Below, in pieces: positions 5,304 to 6,387 of a DNA stretch of 6,387 bases. The stretch is from the NCBI GenBank assembly GCA_900320815.1, contig ONTY01000086.1:1-6387 (forward strand), written 5' to 3'. The notes under the pieces are model-generated. The model did no database searches, was not told the origin of the DNA, and saw nothing but the letters and a program-made list of their open reading frames with translations. Each line of letters begins with the position of its first letter. Within the stretch, counting starts at the first letter, position 1. The position numbers were made by a program, and so were the translations under genes. The stretch is from an uncultured Pseudomonadota bacterium. GTDB taxonomy: Bacteria > Pseudomonadota > Gammaproteobacteria > Burkholderiales > Burkholderiaceae_C.

Positions 5304-6387
5304 AAATCCGCCTGCCCCCTTGGAATACCGTTGCACTGGCTCTGCTCGCAGTGCAAGTGGTGCTGACGCTCGTCAATCCGCATCTTTACACCGACTTTCA
5401 CGACAATAGATTGCTGCACAGCATCGGCGTGTGGGCTACGCTGTTTTTTCTCCCTTGGATTGGGGTTTTCGTCTGCCTTATTCTTCCTCGGTGCCTTAGG
5501 CTTTGTCTTGATCGTGTGGGTGAAGTCGAAACGGTGCTTCTTGGCTTCCGCGTCCATTGGGGTAGCCCCATCCTCATATTCGTCGTTGAGATAAATGACT
5601 TCATCCCCAACGGTACATGACATAAGGAAATATAAATGGTATTCATAACCATAATATACATTTTCAGTCGGGGATTCATTACTGCCAACACCTTCCAACC
5701 AAGTAGTATTGTAACTGCCTGGTCCTTCTTCCTGTGGCGTCAAAACAATTCTATATACGCCTTTAAAACCTTTTAAGCCTCCTGTCTGTCTGGGTCCTAT
5801 TACACAAGGATAATACGTATCATACCACAAAGTGTCATTGGCTTCGATAGAGAAGTCGTACTTTATATCCATCTGCTTGCTTCCTTCGTTGCAGAAGTAC
5901 ACTTTCTTGTCCTCTTCGTACCATGCTCCCACATATTGAAGCAAAGGAAAACGTATAACAGCATCATATTCCGGATAATCTGGGGTGACATACTGCTGGA
6001 ACATCATCTTCTTGCATGTCTTTCCACCGATGATGGTATCACCCCAAGGCATGCTTACTTTTTTCTCCAACAGGATATTACTGAAGGGCGTATACTGGCG
6101 GTCTGTTTCCAACAATAAGTGCACGTACTTGATAATCACCTCGCGATTAATCAGTTGTAAACCGTCGATAATCGGATGCCCATATTCAGAGCGGAAGGCT
6201 TCATCTACCGCACGCTCAATCTCTACACCGCTTTCCAGCATCTTATCGATGGCACTTCGGGTAATATTGTTGCCCGTTAGCGCCTTCAGTTGGGTATAGA
6301 TGATTTCAGCTGCTTTATGGAAGATGTTACCAAACACACGATTGTCGATGAGTTCTTCATCCGTATCGTCGGGTTCTATCAGATTGC
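5234..6387 (-). CDS. Chimeric open frame: nuclease piece plus hypothetical protein piece (partial)
   Basis: A single minus-strand frame is open from the right window edge to a stop at 5234, but I do not believe it is one natural protein. It has three parts. From 6387 to about 6050-6070 it reads like the start of a PD-(D/E)XK nuclease domain. From about 6050 to 5490-5440 it reads like a Bacteroidales secreted-type hypothetical protein. From there to 5234 it is antisense to the small membrane gene and the pyrD 3' end, with low-complexity residues typical of shadow translation. No start codon is seen in the window for the nuclease; the frame enters from beyond the edge. Base composition and codon use in the first two parts match each other and differ strongly from the pyrD side. 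Confidence 0.4.
   Translation of the reverse strand, partial: NLIEPDDTDEELIDNRVFGNIFHKAAEIIYTQLKALTGNNITRSAIDKMLESGVEIERAVDEAFRSEYGHPIIDGLQLINREVIIKYVHLLLETDRQYTPFSNILLEKKVSMPWGDTIIGGKTCKKMMFQQYVTPDYPEYDAVIRFPLLQYVGAWYEEDKKVYFCNEGSKQMDIKYDFSIEANDTLWYDTYYPCVIGPRQTGGLKGFKGVYRIVLTPQEEGPGSYNTTWLEGVGSNESPTENVYYGYEYHLYFLMSCTVGDEVIYLNDEYEDGATPMDAEAKKHRFDFTHTIKTKPKAPRKNKADENPNPREKKQRSPHADAVQQSIVVKVGVKMRIDERQHHLHCEQSQCNGIPRGQADFHVARIASSFNARAISGTTAGPL
5300..5620 (+). CDS. Small membrane protein gene, cut by the composition junction
   Basis: The ATG overlaps the pyrD stop (ATGA), so this gene was very probably translated after pyrD. The protein begins [20 protein letters not shown] and has one clear hydrophobic segment at about residues 10-25, then [21 protein letters not shown] second hydrophobic stretch starts near residue 42 and runs into the junction. 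I do not recognise the family. Codon use is like the neighbouring genes until about codon 47 (near 5440); after that it becomes T-rich and unlike them, and the frame runs antisense through Bacteroidales-like coding sequence to a stop at 5618-5620. I therefore take only about 5300-5440 as genuine and the rest as accidental open frame. The true C-terminus is missing. It is plausibly an inner-membrane protein of unknown role; coupling to pyrD does not by itself show a role in pyrimidine synthesis. Confidence 0.45.
   Translation: MKIRLPPWNTVALALLAVQVVLTLVNPHLYTDFHDNRLLHSIGVWATLFFLPWIGVFVCLILPRCLRLCLDRVGEVETVLLGFRVHWGSPILIFVVEINDFIPNGT
5435..5490. other. Composition junction: betaproteobacterial to Bacteroidales-like DNA
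   Basis: Left of here codons end mostly in G or C and the genes read as betaproteobacterial. To the right the bases are near 40% G+C over 5701-5820 by hand count, and the coding signal is on the other strand. Codon use in the small membrane gene degrades from about 5440 (the TTTTTTCTCCC stretch), while the minus-strand KPKAP segment that I recognise ends near 5486. The join therefore lies between. I see no direct repeat, inverted repeat, transposase remnant or tRNA end at it. Confidence 0.65.
5486..6049 (-). other. Truncated Bacteroidales hypothetical protein fragment
   Basis: From about 6043 the frame reads [13 protein letters not shown], then [39 protein letters not shown] and [13 protein letters not shown]. 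The pattern of DT-x-I-GGK-x-x-KK, followed by YVGA-x-x-EE-x-KKVY and a DFS-x-EANDTL block, resembles a large set of secreted hypothetical proteins of Bacteroides and Prevotella, recalled from memory. Intact members have a signal peptide and a WNV-type N-terminal region; both are missing. After the KPKAP segment many members carry a short Ig-like C-terminal domain and a sorting tail; those are missing too, so both ends look cut. No catalytic motif is visible and the function is unknown. Codons such as AAG, AAA and TAT are frequent, unlike the GC-rich genes to the left. Confidence 0.45.
6050..6387 (-). other. RecB-like PD-(D/E)XK nuclease fragment (Bacteroidales-like)
   Basis: Entering from the right edge the frame reads [20 protein letters not shown], then [16 protein letters not shown] and later [20 protein letters not shown] and DRQYTPF. 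The acidic E-x-ID-x-x-x-FG-x-x-FH-x-x-xE run matches the first conserved part of the RecB-type exonuclease domain (PDDEXK_1, found in AddB/RecB-like proteins), where a His in this position helps bind metal; that His codon is at 6319-6317. In intact proteins the segment ending in TPF is followed by a GG-x-x-DR-x-D motif and then DYKT, which carry the catalytic Asp and Lys. Neither appears here; the sequence turns into an unrelated protein after about LLEKKV. The piece is therefore without its active site as it stands. Such proteins repair double-strand breaks. The family call is from motif recognition and memory of Bacteroides homologues. Confidence 0.55.

Noticed and set aside
5441..5600. A plus-strand frame with a convincing transmembrane-like stretch ([19 protein letters not shown]), one base off the pyrD-coupled gene's frame
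   Set aside because: It has no start of its own, ends after a short tail, uses TTA and other codons unlike the GC-rich genes, and lies antisense to the [12 protein letters not shown] segment that I recognise as Bacteroidales coding. Hydrophobic residues are the expected antisense of Lys/Glu/Asn-rich codons.
5490..6387. Possible new defence or mobile island, given the foreign composition and a nuclease
   Set aside because: The nuclease lacks its catalytic motifs, the neighbour is a truncated secreted-type protein, and no integrase, repeats or complete partner gene is present. The segment is better explained as fragments joined to the contig.

Overview
This window looks like one contig, or part of one, made of two unlike pieces of DNA. 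Positions 1 to about 5440 are GC-rich housekeeping sequence. Products such as PdxY, Hda, PurM and RpiA read like those of a betaproteobacterium, probably Burkholderiales (Comamonadaceae-like by my recollection of the proteins, not by a search). Positions from about 5440-5490 to 6387 are much AT-richer and read like Bacteroidales coding DNA. Hand counts give 47 G+C of 60 bases at 2281-2340, against 48 of 120 at 5701-5820.

Layout: a 5'-partial-length pyridoxal kinase (pdxY, minus, 1-198) runs off the left edge. A 187-base spacer follows, holding a perfect 8-bp palindrome and an intrinsic terminator. Then come hda (minus, 386-1084), a 105-base divergent spacer with a terminator-like hairpin, purM (plus, 1190-2236), and an AI-2E/PerM-type membrane protein coupled to purM by an ATGA overlap (plus, 2233-3324). 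A 183-base convergent spacer follows, then rpiA (minus, start at 4182), a 50-base divergent spacer, pyrD (plus, 4233-5303), and the first ~47 codons of a small membrane protein coupled to pyrD by another ATGA overlap. There the sequence changes character. The right end carries, on the minus strand, part of a secreted-type Bacteroidales hypothetical protein, joined in frame to part of a RecB-like PD-(D/E)XK nuclease that runs off the right edge.

The left genes belong to central metabolism and replication control: PLP salvage (PdxY), regulatory inactivation of DnaA (Hda), purine synthesis (PurM), ribose-5-phosphate supply (RpiA) and pyrimidine synthesis (PyrD). RpiA makes the precursor of PRPP, which both nucleotide pathways use, but the genes lie in separate transcription units, so no joint regulation is implied. 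I see no insertion sequence, integrase, CRISPR array, tRNA, rRNA or attachment site.

I do not find a convincing new biological system. The most important observation is the abrupt composition and gene-content junction. With no mobile element at it and a second broken gene join about 600 bases further on, I think it is more likely an assembly or amplification chimera than a real horizontal transfer. The most biologically interesting small-scale signals are terminator-like hairpins directly ahead of the pdxY and purM start codons.
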